Source: Antilocapra americana (Eukaryota > Chordata > Mammalia > Artiodactyla > Antilocapridae). Taken from it: a stretch of DNA of 64,000 nucleotides. The position numbers and the translations under genes were made by a program. Location: NCBI GenBank assembly GCA_007570785.1, contig ML664152.1:5884683-5948682 (forward strand), given 5' to 3'. Below, piece after piece: positions 11,434-23,068 of the stretch. The notes under the pieces are model-generated. The model was given only the letters and a program-made list of their open reading frames with translations. It did no database searches and was not told where the DNA came from. Numbering within the stretch: the stretch's first letter is position 1; every line of letters begins with the position of its first letter.

Positions 11434-12813
11434 TCTTTTTTTTTTCATATATTTATTTTTATTGGTTTTGCCATACAATGACATGATATCACCATGGGTA
11501 TATATATGTTCCCCTTCCAGAAACCCCCTCCCTCCTCCCTCCTGACTCCCTCCCCCCGGGAAATCTCGGTGCAGCAGCCCCGAGCAACAATCCTGGGCTG
11601 GCGATTGATTTCACATATGATAATTAACATGTTTCAATGCCATTCTCCCATATCATCCCACCCCTGCCCTCATCCACAGAGTCCACGAGTCTGTTCTATA
11701 CGTCTGCATTCCTTTTGCTGTCTCGCATGCTGGGTTCTCGTTACCATCTTTCTAAATTCCATATATATGCGTTAGTATACTGTATTGTTGTTCTTCCTTC
11801 TGGCTTACTTCACTCTGTATAATAGGCTCCAATTCCGTCCACCCGGGCAGAACTGCTTCAAATGAATTTTTTTTTAATGCTGAGTAATATTCCATTGTGT
11901 ATATGTACCACAGCTTTCTTATCCATTCGTCAGTTGATGGGCATCTAGGTTGCTTCCATGTCCTGGCTATTGTAAACAATGCAGCGATGAACATTGGGGT
12001 ACACGTGGCTCTTTCAATTCTGGTTTCCTCGGTGTGTATGCCCAGCAGTGGGATTGCTGGGTCAAATGGCAGGTCTATTTGCAGTTTTTTAAGGAATCCC
12101 CACAATGTTTTCCATAGTGGCTATACTAGTTTGCATTCCCACCAACAGTGTAAGAGAGTTCCCTTTTCTCCACATCCTCTCCAGCATTTATTGCTTGTAG
12201 ATTTTTGGATGGCAGCCATTCTGACTGGTGTAAAGTGGCACCTCATTGTGGTTTTGATTTGCATTTCTCTGATAATGAGTGATGTTGAGCATCTTTTCAT
12301 GTGTTTGTTAGCCATTTTTATGTCTTCTTAGGAGAAATGTCTGTTGAGTTCTTTGGCCCACTTTTTGATTGGTTCGTTTATTTTCTAGAATGGAGCTGCA
12401 GGAGTTGTTTGAATATTTTTGAGATTAATTGTATACAATGGAGAAAAGACAACCTCTTTAACAAGTGGTGCTGGGAAAACTGGACAGCCACTTGTAAAAG
12501 AATGAAACTAGAACACTTTCTAACACCATACACAAAGATAAACTCAAAATGCATCAAAGATCTAAGCATAAGACCAGAAACTATAAAACTCCTAGAGGAT
12601 AGCATAGGCAAAACACTCTCTGACATAAACCAAAGCGGGATCCTCTATGACCCACCTCCCAGAATATTTGAAATAAAAGCACGAATAAACAAATGGGACC
12701 TAATTAAAATTAAAAGCTTCTGCACAACAAAGGAAACTATAAGCAAGGTGAAAAGACAGCCTTCAGAATGGGAGAAAATAATAGCCAATGAAGCAATGGA
12801 CAAACAATTAATC
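11434..12813 (-). mobile_element. L1 retrotransposon, 5'-inverted (twin-primed)
   Basis: This is a young ruminant L1 whose 3' end faces left. The poly-A tail appears as the T-run at 11436-11446. The 3' UTR follows at about 11447-11810, including the C-rich (antisense G-rich) tract at 11520-11560, and then the ORF2 C-terminus on the minus strand to about 12426 (minus-strand peptide with [10 protein letters not shown] and [17 protein letters not shown], 12121-12315). From about 12427 to 12813 the next upstream part of ORF2 runs on the plus strand (NKWCWENW, KINKWDLIK-like region), so this segment is inverted. A 14-bp target-site duplication flanks the whole element at 11420-11433 and 12814-12827. 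ORF2 is only a C-terminal remnant; no reverse transcriptase or endonuclease domain is present. Confidence 0.93.
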
Positions 12814-12989
12814 TTTGATGTTCTTTTCAAGCTTTTATAAAGCATAGTAGAAAAGCTTTTGTATACATATATATAAATAATATGTATTATATGTTTTATG
12901 AATTTTTAGCTACTAAAACATTTATGACATTTTAATTACACTGATTTGACTTAGTATGAATAGAATGCTAGATCTCTAATTAAAAAATA

Positions 12990-13172
12990 GAAATGTAGAA
13001 ATTAGCAAAGGTTTACTGTATAGCACAGGGAACTATAGTCAGTATCTTATAATAACCTATCATGGAAAATGATTTCAAAAATTATATATGTATATAAGTA
13101 CAACTGAATCACTTTTCTGTGCACCTGAAATACTGTGTCAACCAGAGTTCAATAAAATGTATATATTAAGAA
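12990..13172 (+). mobile_element. Old L1 3' terminus
   Basis: The order of steps fits an older L1 3' end: tatagcacagggaactat near 13021, aataacctat, a tgtatataagtacaactgaa stretch, and a final ttcaataaaat before an A-rich tail at about 13160. Confidence 0.7.
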
Positions 13173-13830
13173 AAAAATTTTTAAGAAATTGTTTTAGGTT
13201 ATTTGCTATTTTATTGATATTTAGGCACTTTTAAAGGAAGGATGTAGGGTAATTCAGAATTTTCTTACCATGGCATGCAAAGGGGAAGAGGGCTTATGTT
13301 CAATGTAAAAGCAATCAGAGGAACCACCTAAAATCAGAGCTCCCAAAAGGTAAACTGCAGACAACTGGCCAGCTCAAGCAGTAAGGATTCTTGATGATAG
13401 AAAGCATTTCTTGCTTACAAACAGAGGTCAGATGAAGAACAGAGAGCTTAAATATGTACATGACTCAAAAGGAAGAACAGGAGGGTCAACTCCAGAAAAA
13501 GACCAATTATTTTGTAAAGATGCATGTGTCAGGAAGAATCAGTGACTGTGAGCCTGGTCAAGCCTTTCTGGGGCACTGTGTGGAGCTGGGCCAGAGAGGG
13601 ACTGAGAAGTGACCTGAGGCCTTTGGAAGGAACACTGAAGTCTTATTTCATCCTCGTTGTGAGGCATCTTTGGAAAATAAACAGCACCCTCAGAGTTAAA
13701 ACAATATACCTGTCATATAGAAAATGTTTCTTCAAAGAATTACTGGGGCCACTGGGGAATAAGAAATGGCAAGTCTGTTTCCATAATCTTTATTGCCTCT
13801 CGGAACTCTGTTTCTAGGTGCATAAAAGTT

Positions 13831-13887
13831 CTTAGCTTTGGAAGGCAGCTATGCTCACCACTATACCACCAACGCCTTAGCTTTGGA
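13831..13887. repeat. 12-bp target-site duplication around the tRNA half
   Basis: The direct repeats 13831-13842 and 13876-13887 are identical and abut the tRNA-derived insert exactly. Their minus-strand form begins tccaa, the same five bases that come next in the tRNA. The RNA 3' end could therefore have annealed to the target by microhomology. Confidence 0.8.
13838..13875 (-). pseudogene. tRNA-Gly(TCC) 5'-half retropseudogene
   Basis: Read on the minus strand, the sequence matches the first 38 nucleotides of mammalian tRNA-Gly(TCC): acceptor 5' strand, D-arm with the GGTGGTATAGTGGTGAG core, and the anticodon stem up to the anticodon TCC. Nothing of the T-arm or CCA end follows. The tRNA match beyond base 33 overlaps the flanking duplication. 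The insert is flanked by an exact 12-bp direct repeat, cttagctttgga, at 13831-13842 and 13876-13887. There is no poly-A tail. This is the structure of a tailless retropseudogene made from a tRNA cut in the anticodon loop. It cannot be a working tRNA. Confidence 0.8.
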
Positions 13888-14445
13888 GAATGAGGGGTGC
13901 CAGAGGGATAGATGGCCAAGGGCCGTCCTAATACTCTGATGTTCTATAGTAAAAGAAAGATTTTCTTGAAGAAGAAAGGGGAGTTCTGAAGGTTGCTGTG
14001 AACAATCTTTCCACACTTTAAAAAAAAAAATGCATACAACACTCTTAATGCTCTTTTGTGTCTAAAGGGCTAAAAAGGTCAGAAATTTACCTTGAACATT
14101 TCTTGTCCAACCAGATTATGGTTTAGGTAGGCACCGATGTCAAATATTCATTGACGTAAGTGGCCACCAGTCTCTGAGGATCAAGATGGAGACTTTGACA
14201 AGCTCAGTACTGAGTAGTAAGAAGATCCCTGTGCCTTCAAAAGGCTTTGAAAGGGTTCAGAACTTCTGGTTCAGTGTTCTTCCTAATCAACACAAGCAAA
14301 TGTTAGAACTTGGAGTGACATTTTTCCAAGCATAATACATTTTCCATAGTGAAAGCTCTTCACGGCCACCAAGAAGCCCCACTGTGTTCTGTAATCCATA
14401 CAGCAATCCATTGATATATGGCAAACTCCAGCAGGCAGTCGCTTG

Positions 14446-14730
14446 GGGCTTCCCTGGTGGTCTAGTGGTTAAGAATCTGCCTGCCAATGCAGGGACATGG
14501 GTGTGATCCCTGATCCCGGAAGATCCCACATGCCTGGGAGCAACTAAGCCTGTGTGCCACAGCTCCTGCAGCCCACGAGACCTAGAGCCCGTGCTCAGCA
14601 ATCACAGAAGCCACTGCACGGAGGGCACTGCAAGCCCTGCTCGCCACAACTAGAGAAGGCCCGCACAGCAAGGAAGACCCATCACGGCAAAAAAGAAATA
14701 CCTCAATAAAATAAAATACAATAAAAAATT
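14446..14730 (+). mobile_element. CHR-2-type SINE, near full length
   Basis: tRNA-Glu-like head (gggcttccctggtggtctag) with an A-box and a B-box-like region near 14500, then a body with cgcaca/gccactgcac steps and an AATAAAATA-rich tail at 14703-14730. It is the longest sense CHR-2 copy here. Confidence 0.85.
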
Positions 14731-16527
14731 CAGTGCCTTAAAACGACTGCTATTGATTTGGCTTGTGCTCCTCCTGTGGGCTGGCAGTTTAGTTAGTCTC
14801 AGCGACAAGTCTGGTATCAGTGCTGGTCAGGAATGTGACTCTGCTTTTGAGGCTGGCCAGCTGTATGTCGGGGTGACAGAGGGACCTGGGCCCACTGCCG
14901 TGTCATCCAGGCAGCCATCCTGGGCTGTGCACTGGCCTCTCGGGGGAGCTCAGGCACGTGCTCAGGACCTGGCTCCCTCTGTCACATGGTGACCTCTGCC
15001 AAGTTCCATAGGTCAATGCAGATGCATGATCACCTCTGTGGTTCTCTCCAAACTGCCCCTAAGTCAGGTCAGCCAGGGTCCTGCCACTGCTCGACTTGTC
15101 CTCATTGTCTCCGATGCTCTAGATCCCACTTGCCTGCCATGCTGACTCTTAACCTGAGCCTCTTTTGGAAGATGTCTCATCTCCTTGGCTGGCAAAAGGA
15201 GGGCAAAGGAAAGATCTTATTTAATGTTCTCATCAAGTCATCACAAGAACAGAGTTCCTAGTGCTAGGATTCCCATCAGCCTGAACTAGCCAAGCAGGAG
15301 TGGGTGAGATTGTTTTGGGGCGGTCGTGCTTCCCAGGAAGGAGTGTCGTTTGCTGAGTCACACACACACCCTCCCCTCTGCACTCAAATCTCTCCTGAGA
15401 AAGCCTGGCCCCTGCCAACTCTGCATTGGGGGATCTTTTTCCAGCTTAGGTGTTGATGGGGTCCCTTTTAGGTCCCAGAAACAGACCCCATGACAAGGAA
15501 TGTGAACAAACAGTTCATTTCAGAGGCAGTGCCAGAAAACAGCCTATGGAATTGGGGAAGGGAGACAGGCAATGAGAGCATCCAATAAACCAGTGTTGTC
15601 CAACAGGACTGCCCTTTGCAGAAGGGCTCAGACCCACCTGGGAACCCTAAGAGAACTGGCTGAGCATGCTTCCAAGTGGTCGAACCCGAGGCCTGGTGTC
15701 TAGACTGAGGACTGCTCTGGGGGACTCTGAGCCCCAGCGCTCCCTCTCCTGTTTACTGGCTGGAGAAGGCTGGAGGCGAGGGCGCAGGTGTTTCTAGCAG
15801 GCACACTTGCGTGGAGTTAGAAAAGGGGGATCTCAAGGCATTAGGTGAATTTTGTGAGGCCACACACCCAGAAACAGAATCTGTCTGACTGTAGAGTCCT
15901 TGCGCATTTTCACTGGACAAAGCACCATTCCATCCAGAGAACGTGTAATTCTCAGAAAGGAAAAGAGGACCAGAGTAGCAGAGAGTGTTGGGGAAGGGCA
16001 GTGAGCATGAAGGGCTGAGGGCTGGGGGGTGGGCTAGCTGGACATCGCAGAAATGGAGAGCAAGGTGGCAACAGGAGCGAAGAAGAAATGGTGGTCAATG
16101 AGTAATTGGAATGGTGAAGCCAAGACACTGGTTTTTCCTCTGTGCACAGCAGGCCTGGTGCTGAAAGCCACATTCTGAAAAGTTATTGTTTTAATATTAT
16201 AGCAGAGCACCAATGACACCCAGAGAGGACTCATCAGCAAGGGATAATTGTGCTTCTTACCCAAATAATGTTTGTTTCATGTTGCTTTGGGGCCTGTAAC
16301 ACAAAGCTGCACATTCTGTGATGTATGGAGACGGTGGTATGCATTGCCCCCCACCCCCCACACTACTGGTCTCTGTTGGCATCTGTTTCCATCTGGTCCT
16401 AATTGCACCCCTGCCCACTGATGAACAGAAAAGAGGGAGCCGTGCTCTGTACCCCCAACCCTGGAGACACGGCATCCCTCTTTGTTCAGTTTCTTGTTCC
16501 CAGGTTTATTTATTTGATACTCTGTTT
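14731..16527. other. Unique, moderately G/C-rich stretch
   Basis: A frame at 14753 begins with a hydrophobic stretch, but there is no splice donor or similarity to support a gene. Parts may be very old repeats beyond recognition. Confidence 0.5.
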
Positions 16528-16580
16528 TAGTTTATGTATGCTAACTTGTGTCCAACTCTATTGCAACCCCATGGACTGTA
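16528..16580 (-). mobile_element. Bov-tA fragment, antisense
   Basis: Only the tail remains: ttgtgtccaactctattgca, then accccatggactgta. Confidence 0.65.
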
Positions 16581-16644
16581 CTGTGGGAAATAAATATATC
16601 ACAAATAAAGATCTGCTTTAAAAACAGTATTTAAAAATACAAGT

Positions 16645-16646
<2 letters not shown>

Positions 16647-16681
<35 letters not shown>
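16647..16681. repeat. (GT)n microsatellite, about 17 units
   Basis: An uninterrupted GT dinucleotide run. It grew from the tail of the neighbouring SINE and is likely length-polymorphic. Confidence 0.97.
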
Positions 16682-16684
<3 letters not shown>

Positions 16685-16896
16685 TCAGTCACTCAGTCAT
16701 GTCCGAATCTTTGTGACCCTTTGGACTGTAGCCGTTAGGCTACTCTGTCCATGGGATTTTTCAGGCAAGAATACTGGAACAGGTTGCTATTTCCTCCTCC
16801 AGAGGATCTTCCCAACCCAGGCATTGAACCCTCTTATGCCTCATGTCTCTTGCATTGGCAGGTGGATTCTTTACCACTGTGACACCTGGGAAGCCC
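16682..16896 (-). mobile_element. Bov-tA SINE with GT microsatellite at its 3' end
   Basis: Antisense copy from cgctcagtcactcagtcatg to gacacctgggaagccc. The GT run at 16647-16681 abuts its 3' end directly. Confidence 0.92.
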
Positions 16897-16899
16897 CCA

Positions 16900-18150
16900 A
16901 ACACAAGAAGTGCATAAATATTTATTTGTACATTTATAATGAACTTTTAAGAGCTCTCTCTAGCATATAATTGGTATCAACGTCATGTGAATCAAATGGA
17001 ATGTATTTAAATTTCATAGGCATGTGCATTTTAACATAATGAATTTATTTCAAAAATTACCTTTCCACTTCTCTATCCAGTTGTATAAAAAGCATCCCCT
17101 GAGACTTTATCACATTTCACCAGAAAATTCAACCAAAAAATGAATGAATTAGTTTGCTAGTTCAGATTCTTTGCTTAGCTGACATCATATATCAAGAGTT
17201 TGTACTGATTGTTAGTCACACACAGAGACACATACAGATGAAAAATCTTAACTCTAGGTAAAATGCTTATATATGCACAGAAAACACTTAAAGTTATATG
17301 TAATATTAATTTTTCCATTATGTAAACTTTGGAAAATATCTTATATTTTGAGTTCTTTATGAATCAAACAAGATAATGGATTGCTCTGTGCAATCTAAAC
17401 ATAAACTGACTTGCCCTTCAATGTTCATTGTTCACTGAGTGCTATCTTTTTGTTGATTTACTGACTTCATGCTCATGTGTCAATTACACTTGGATTCTCC
17501 CCTTCCAACCCTGATTACCATGCTGTCCCCAACTTAGGCAGCTGAGTGGCAGTATGTATGGTGAACAGACGAAAGAAAACAAGGACATTTCTCCGCTGCC
17601 AGCTTCTGGCATCTGAGTCCTAGGAGCCCTTGGCCAAGGACACTCTTCAGATACAGAGTTTTAATGCCTTCCTAAAGCAAAATGTGTTTACTCATGGCCA
17701 ATGATAGAAGTCAGCTCTTTCCTTTTCAAGGGAAAATGACTGTCATGCACCAGCAAGGGTTCCTGAACTGCAGTTTGGAAAGACTTACCACGTAGGACTC
17801 TCTGCTTTGTAAATGGAGGCACTGGAACCCAAAGTGATAACGTGACTTAGATTTAGTTATCGATATTTATTGTTTGCAAAGGGGAAAATCAAATTAATGA
17901 AAGCATTGAAAATGACATCGCGTTCTTATGAAATACATTTTGTAGGATTGGTGCTTGATGATAGCGAACATCAAATCTGACTTTCCTGGCCAGCAAAATG
18001 AATTGTAATCAAGTGGAACAAATTGTGTTGCTCTCCTCTCTTCTCACTGATTTAGGTTAGCATGTGGTCACGGGGCTCTAATAGGCTTTGTTCGCCCAGC
18101 TCTGCTCTGCTCCGGCCTGACACCAGCTTTCTCTCTGCTGACTGACAAGC
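16900..18150. other. Unique A/T-rich stretch
   Basis: Nothing recognised. Confidence 0.55.
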
Positions 18151-18152
18151 AT

Positions 18153-18372
18153 TGTGTGTGTGTGCTAAATCACTTAAGTCGTGTCTGACTCTTTGTGACC
18201 CCATGGACCGTAGCCCTGCCAGGCTCCTCTGTCCATGGGATTCTCCAGGCAAGAATACCGGAGTGGGTTGCCATTTCCTCCTCCAGGGGAGCTTCCTGAC
18301 CAAGAGATGGAACCTGCATCTCCCGCGGCTCCTGCATTGCAGGCGAGTTCATTACGGCTGAGCCACCAGGGA
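18153..18372 (-). mobile_element. Bov-tA SINE
   Basis: Antisense, from a short GT run through tcgtgtctgactctttgtga and ggattctccaggcaagaata to gagccaccagggaaa. Confidence 0.92.
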
Positions 18373-18481
18373 AATATTGCCCTTGCTTTAATCCAGAGTT
18401 CCAGCTCCCTTTTCACTTCAATTAACACATCCCTGTGGAAAGGACACACTTTATGCCTAGTTTTGTTCTAGAAGAGGGAAG

Positions 18482-18716
18482 GGTTTCTCAGCCTCAACAC
18501 TGTAGAGGTTTTGGGCTGGATGATCCTTTGTTCTGCGGGGAGAGGAGGGCTGTCCTGTGATTTTAGGACACCATTCAGCACCCCCGGCCTCTACCCACTA
18601 GATGTCAGTATCATCCACTCTCCCACTTCCAGTCATGACTAAAAGTAGCCCCAAATACTTACCAAATATCCTCTGAAGGGCAAAATTGCCCCCAGTCGAA
18701 AACCAGTGTTCTAGAT
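18482..18716 (-). repeat. MER20 hAT-type DNA transposon remnant
   Basis: agggtttctcagcctcaaca at the left and ccagtcgaaaaccagtgttc at the right are the two ends. The inner ggcctctacccactagatgt step and aaaattgccccc are typical of MER20. Nearly full length. Some MER20 copies act as gene regulatory sites in pregnancy, but nothing here shows that this one does. Confidence 0.75.
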
Positions 18717-19128
18717 GCAATTGAGACTGTGGGGTCTACACAGAGAGAAGCTGATTCTGGAGTCTCTTGCAATCTGATTTTATTAGTCTGTTAGAAGCTA
18801 ACAAACAGAGCCCATTTCAGCTCGGTTATCACGTGCTAACTCAAATGTCATTATATGCCATGCTTTATATACACACGATATACTCTTTCATCTATTTTCA
18901 GTTCAGTGTTGGTGTCCCCCACCTCCTCAGAAGCCTATAAAAGTATAAACATACATAAGGCTTTAAAATTTTTGTCCGCAGTGTTTCACTTTGAAACACT
19001 TTCACAGAAAATGTATTTGCTGGAACCTAGTGACATCCATTTAGCTTTATCCCTCCTGTCTGACTTGCTGTGATGATTATAGAGAATCACTTTGTCTTGA
19101 AGAAAGAATTTTTAGCGTAGGTAGAGTG

Positions 19129-19312
19129 AGCTTCCCAGGTGGCGCTACTGGTAAAGAACTCGCCTGCCAATGCAGAAGACCTAAGAGACACGGGTTTGCT
19201 ATCTGGGTTGGGAAGATCCCTGGAGGAGGGCATGGCAACCCACTCCAGTATTCTTGTCTGGAGAATCCCATGGACTGAGAAGGCTGGAGTCAGATATGAC
19301 TGAGCATTCATG
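19129..19312 (+). mobile_element. Bov-tA SINE
   Basis: Head gcttcccaggtggcgctact, intact body, and a shortened tail (gtcagatatgactgagcatt) with about 20 bases deleted before it. Confidence 0.9.
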
Positions 19313-19796
19313 CGTGAGCTGAGCTCACATATGCCTTCTTTGCGGGTGTTCTGGTGTCCTGGTGACACTGCACTTGAAGTTTGCGGGTTTATGGCTCACA
19401 GATCCTCTGCTCATGAAACTCCTTCCCTGCTCTGAGAGCTAATCTATTTCATGCATAATGTAGGGCAGTGAATAATGTCACTCTGGAAACATGTAAGTTC
19501 AGAGTGGCTCAGTGCTTTCTAATAGACGAGAGACTGAAAATAACAGAAGTATTTACTTACATTAGGAGGCAGGGTTACACATTTAGGTGTCTAGAATGAT
19601 GCAAGAAGGCAAATCATGTGTTTTGTGGTCTGTGTTATCCAGGTGACAAGTGTCAAAGGTAACCTTTTTTGGCTTTGTTTTTAATTTTTGTTTACATGTT
19701 AGGCAAAGATATGTTGCATTAGGGTTCTTTAGAGAAATAGAACAAATTAGGTACACATATACATACAAATGCTTGTGTATGTATGTGTATATGCAC

Positions 19797-19829
19797 GCAC
19801 ACACACACACATACACACACACACACACC
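19797..19829. repeat. (AC)n microsatellite
   Basis: AC run with one AT interruption, preceded by GTAT/CATA variants from about 19750. Confidence 0.93.
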
Positions 19830-19863
19830 CCACACATATATGGTTGCAGTTGGTTGTAGCTAT

Positions 19864-20046
19864 ATTCATGCTCAGTAGCGTCTAACTCTTTGTGACCCCA
19901 TGAGCTGAAGCCCACCATGTTCCTCATTCTATGAAAATTCTTCAGACAAGAAAACTGGAGTAGGTTGCCATTTCCTTCTCCAGGGGATCTTTCTGACCCA
20001 GGTATCCTGATCCACCTGGATCCTTTACCACCATTCCACCAGGGAC
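19864..20046 (-). mobile_element. Bov-tA SINE, diverged
   Basis: Antisense: catgctcagtagcgtctaac, then gtaggttgccatttccttct, to attccaccagggac. It sits inside the ancient repeat. Confidence 0.85.
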
Positions 20047-20079
20047 TTTATAATTATATACATTAATATATATATAATT

Positions 20080-20281
20080 CTTCAGACATGTCTGACTTTT
20101 TGTGATGCTATGACTGTAACCCACCAGGCTCCTCTGTCATGGGATTCTCCAGGCAAGAATATTGGAGTGAGTTGCCATGCCCTCCTCTGAGAGATCTTCC
20201 CGACCCAGGGATCGAATCCAAGTCTCCTGCATCTCCCGCACTGGAGGCAGAGTCTTTTCCATTGTGCCACTGGAGAAGCCC
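20080..20281 (-). mobile_element. Bov-tA SINE
   Basis: Antisense: cagacatgtctgactttttg to gtgccactggagaagccc. An AT-rich spacer of about 35 bases separates it from the preceding SINE. Confidence 0.9.
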
Positions 20282-20375
20282 ATATATAGAGAGAGGAGGA
20301 GAGAGAGAATGATTTTAAGAATTGGCTCATGTGATCATGGGACTGGCAACTCAAGCAGGAGCTGTAATTACAGTC

Positions 20376-20564
20376 TTTTTTTTTTTTAATTTATGTGCTT
20401 TAATTCTTTTTTTAAACATTTCTTTATTTATTCACTGGGTCTTAGTTGTGACTTGTGAACTCTTTAGTTGTAGTATGTGGGGTCTAGTTCTCTACCAGGG
20501 ATTGACCCTGGGCCCCCTGCAGTGGGAGCACAGAGTCTTAGCCACTGGACCAACAGGGAAGCCC
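20376..20564 (-). mobile_element. CHR-2-type SINE
   Basis: T-run tail at 20376, then tcttagttgtgacttgtgaa and gccactggaccaacagggaa. Near-identical 9-mers, tacagtctt and tacaatctt, flank it and look like a worn target-site duplication. Confidence 0.87.
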
Positions 20565-21929
20565 CTATGCTACAATCTTAAGTAAGAATTTCTTCTCTGG
20601 ATAACTCAATGTTTTCTCTAAGAGCCTTCAACTGACCAGGTAAAATCCATCTACCTCATCAAGGATGCTCTCCTTACAATAAAGTCATCACATCTACAAA
20701 ATACCTTCACAACAACCTCTGGATTCTCATTTGATGAAGTAACTGGCTACCAGAGTCTGGCCACACTGGCATAAAACTAACCACCACATATAGATGCATA
20801 TCTAGGAGGGATAAAATATGGAGCAACCAGAACATACTCTTAAATTATCAGACTCATAAATAGCATGATACATGGATTTTCTTCCTAAAATTCAATGATG
20901 TATCCTCTCTCAGACATTTTAGGAGATTATGGTATGTAGTTAAGGGTGCAGCTTCACTGTCAGCACACATGAAATGCTCTGCAAGGCTGTGTAACCAACT
21001 GGCTGCCCCAGGTCAGCTGATGACTGAGCATGCGCCTCATTCACAACTCGGGCATTTGGCGTGTCTTGCAAATGTTCAGACACCAGAGTGATGTCCTTCC
21101 GTGCTGTGGGTTCCCTAGAATGCACACACAGAGATTCCTACTGAACTGGGGAGCCTGTTGTTCACACCATATCCAGTAATACCACTGTTGTGGCGCTACA
21201 CCCCTCCCTGGGTCTCTGCACAATGGGTGTGCCCTCTCTCTGCATGAAATACTAGAATCTCTGGGAAGCAAGAAGAGTTCGTCAGCCCAGGGCTGGGCCA
21301 GCAGAGCGTGGGGCCCGGAGGCCAGGCCGGAAGGCTGAGGCTCAGACCGTGTGATGCGCATGACCAAGCAGGTGATAATTTAAGGTGAGGCCAGTGGGCT
21401 GGACCGAGGCCAAAAGCAGGATCAGGCTGTAGCTACAACTCCCCGGTGACAGGGGCTGGAGGCCAGGCCCTGTGGCAGGGATAGCAGGCCTCAGACTAGC
21501 CTCCTGCCTCAGAGCTAAGCTTGGGCCAGCGCAGGCCTGCAGGCCCAGAGAGGCACCAGGGACCCGCAACCCAGGGCACATGGAGGTCACCTTGGTTCCT
21601 TTCTAGGCCGCTAGTTATGTGCTGTTCTTATGCTTTAAGCCCGATTTTCTTATGTTTAAATTGTGATATTTTTTGTTCAGCTGCCCTGCAGAATGGGCTC
21701 ATAATTAGGGCCCGTTAAGATGGGGAACAGAACATTAGTCTCCGCAGGCTCAGTGATTGTCTGAGTGGTATGACAGTGGAGGAACCAGACCCCTAAGGAG
21801 GTTATGTGGCAACCCTGGGAACACTGGTTTGAGGCTGGAAGAGAAAACAAAACACTTTGATTAGCCACTGTCTAATGAAACAAAGAAAGGGGGAGATTTG
21901 GACTCTAAGGGCAGTAATGTGTGAATGTG

Positions 21930-22360
21930 GCAAGCCGGCTGGATTTCAGCGCTGTAGGGCGCTGCCTGCCGAGCGCCCCATCTCTGTTTTCCGCTGGGAG
22001 CGGGTGTTTCTTTCCTTTCTGACCCCTGCCTGATCGCAGATGGAGATGCGTTTTGACAGAACCAGGAAGAGTGTTCTATCTCCATGGTAACGTCAATTCC
22101 CATTCTGCAGGTGTATCGGCCGGCACTTGGGCCGCTGACTAAATGAAGGCTCCTGAAGGTTCTGTGCGTTTCCGTGCCGGGCCAAAAATAACTTGGCGTC
22201 CACCGCTTCTCCCAGCTCCACGGAGAGAGGCATTAAACTAGGATGCCAACTGTCAGCTCCGCTCCTGTCTTCCTGGTAAAGAGGAAGAACCAGGACCGGG
22301 GAGCGCGGGGGGAGGGCGCCAGCCGGGGGGCTGCCACGTCGTTTCTACGGTCTCCGGAAT
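21930..22360. promoter_or_regulatory. CpG-dense block, candidate regulatory element
   Basis: By hand count there are 20 CpG steps in 22091-22356 and about 7 more in 21930-22005, while surrounding unique DNA has few. The segment is also G+C rich and free of recognisable repeats, so the CpGs are not from a young SINE. This fits a small CpG island or an unmethylated enhancer. No TATA box, exon or start codon stands out, so a promoter is unproven. Confidence 0.4.
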
Positions 22361-22939
22361 TGCTGAATGGAACATGAAATATATTCTAACTTGTTCACCC
22401 CAGGGGCACCAGATAATTTGTATTTCAGCACAAGTATTATAATTACATAGTTTAGAGTTAGAATTAATTAGCATTTGGGAAAGTAGTGATAAAACCAAGC
22501 AGTCATTAAAAAATTAATTTTAATAGAAGTGAGTTTGGAGAGTCTTGCTTTTCTTTTGTAAAGCAAAAAGATTTTTTTTTTTCATTTTGACAGTGAGGCG
22601 AGATGAAAGGATAACACAATTCAGTGATCCTGTAATCAACCTAAAATGATAACCACCTTTATCACTGGGTGTTTCCACTGGGTGTTAAAAACCCAAATCA
22701 ACGATGTATATGCCAAGCACTTTTCAAAATAAACCCAAGATTAGGGCAGTGTTTGAGGGTTTTCTGTGGCAGAAAAAATATTCATGTTCAAGAAAATGAC
22801 CGTGTTGCCAAATGCATGGGTCTTGTCAACCTTATTGATGTTAAATATAGTCAACAATAACTCCAGCTATTTCTGGAGACACATGGGGCACTTAGCAGTC
22901 CTTAGACACGACTTGAAGCATAATTTTTATTTTTACATA

Positions 22940-23068
22940 CACTTTTTTTGGGGGTAGGGGCTGCACCATGTGGCATGCAGGGTCTTAGCTCCCTGACCAG
23001 GGATTGAACCTGTGCCCCTCCTCTTTCGAAGCATGGGGTCTTAACCACTGGACAGCCAGAGAAGTTCC
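22940..23068 (-). mobile_element. CHR-2-type SINE, short
   Basis: Antisense: ccatgtggcatgcagggtct, tgaccagggattgaacctgt, and aaccactggacagccagaga. Confidence 0.87.

Larger units (their letters stand above)
13173..14445. other. Unique stretch containing only the tRNA half
   Basis: Apart from the 13831-13887 insertion, no feature is recognised. Confidence 0.55.
19717..20790 (+). repeat. Ancient mammalian interspersed repeat split by three SINEs
   Basis: Pieces of one old element are visible at 19717-19860 (gggttctttagagaaatagaac), 20282-20375 (aagaattggctcatgtgatc) and 20566-20790 (acctcatcaaggatgctctc to aaaactaaccaccaca). Their order and strand agree. I recognise the sequence as a common mammalian repeat but will not name the family. 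Confidence 0.6.

Noticed and set aside
12301..12840. 179-codon plus-strand open frame
   Set aside because: It spans the joint of the twin-primed L1. The first part is antisense L1 and only the second part is sense ORF2, so it is not a gene.
14753..14992. 79-codon frame starting with MIWLVLLLWAG, signal-peptide-like
   Set aside because: No splice donor in frame, a weak start context, and the rest of the frame has no domain. Chance is more likely than a gene.
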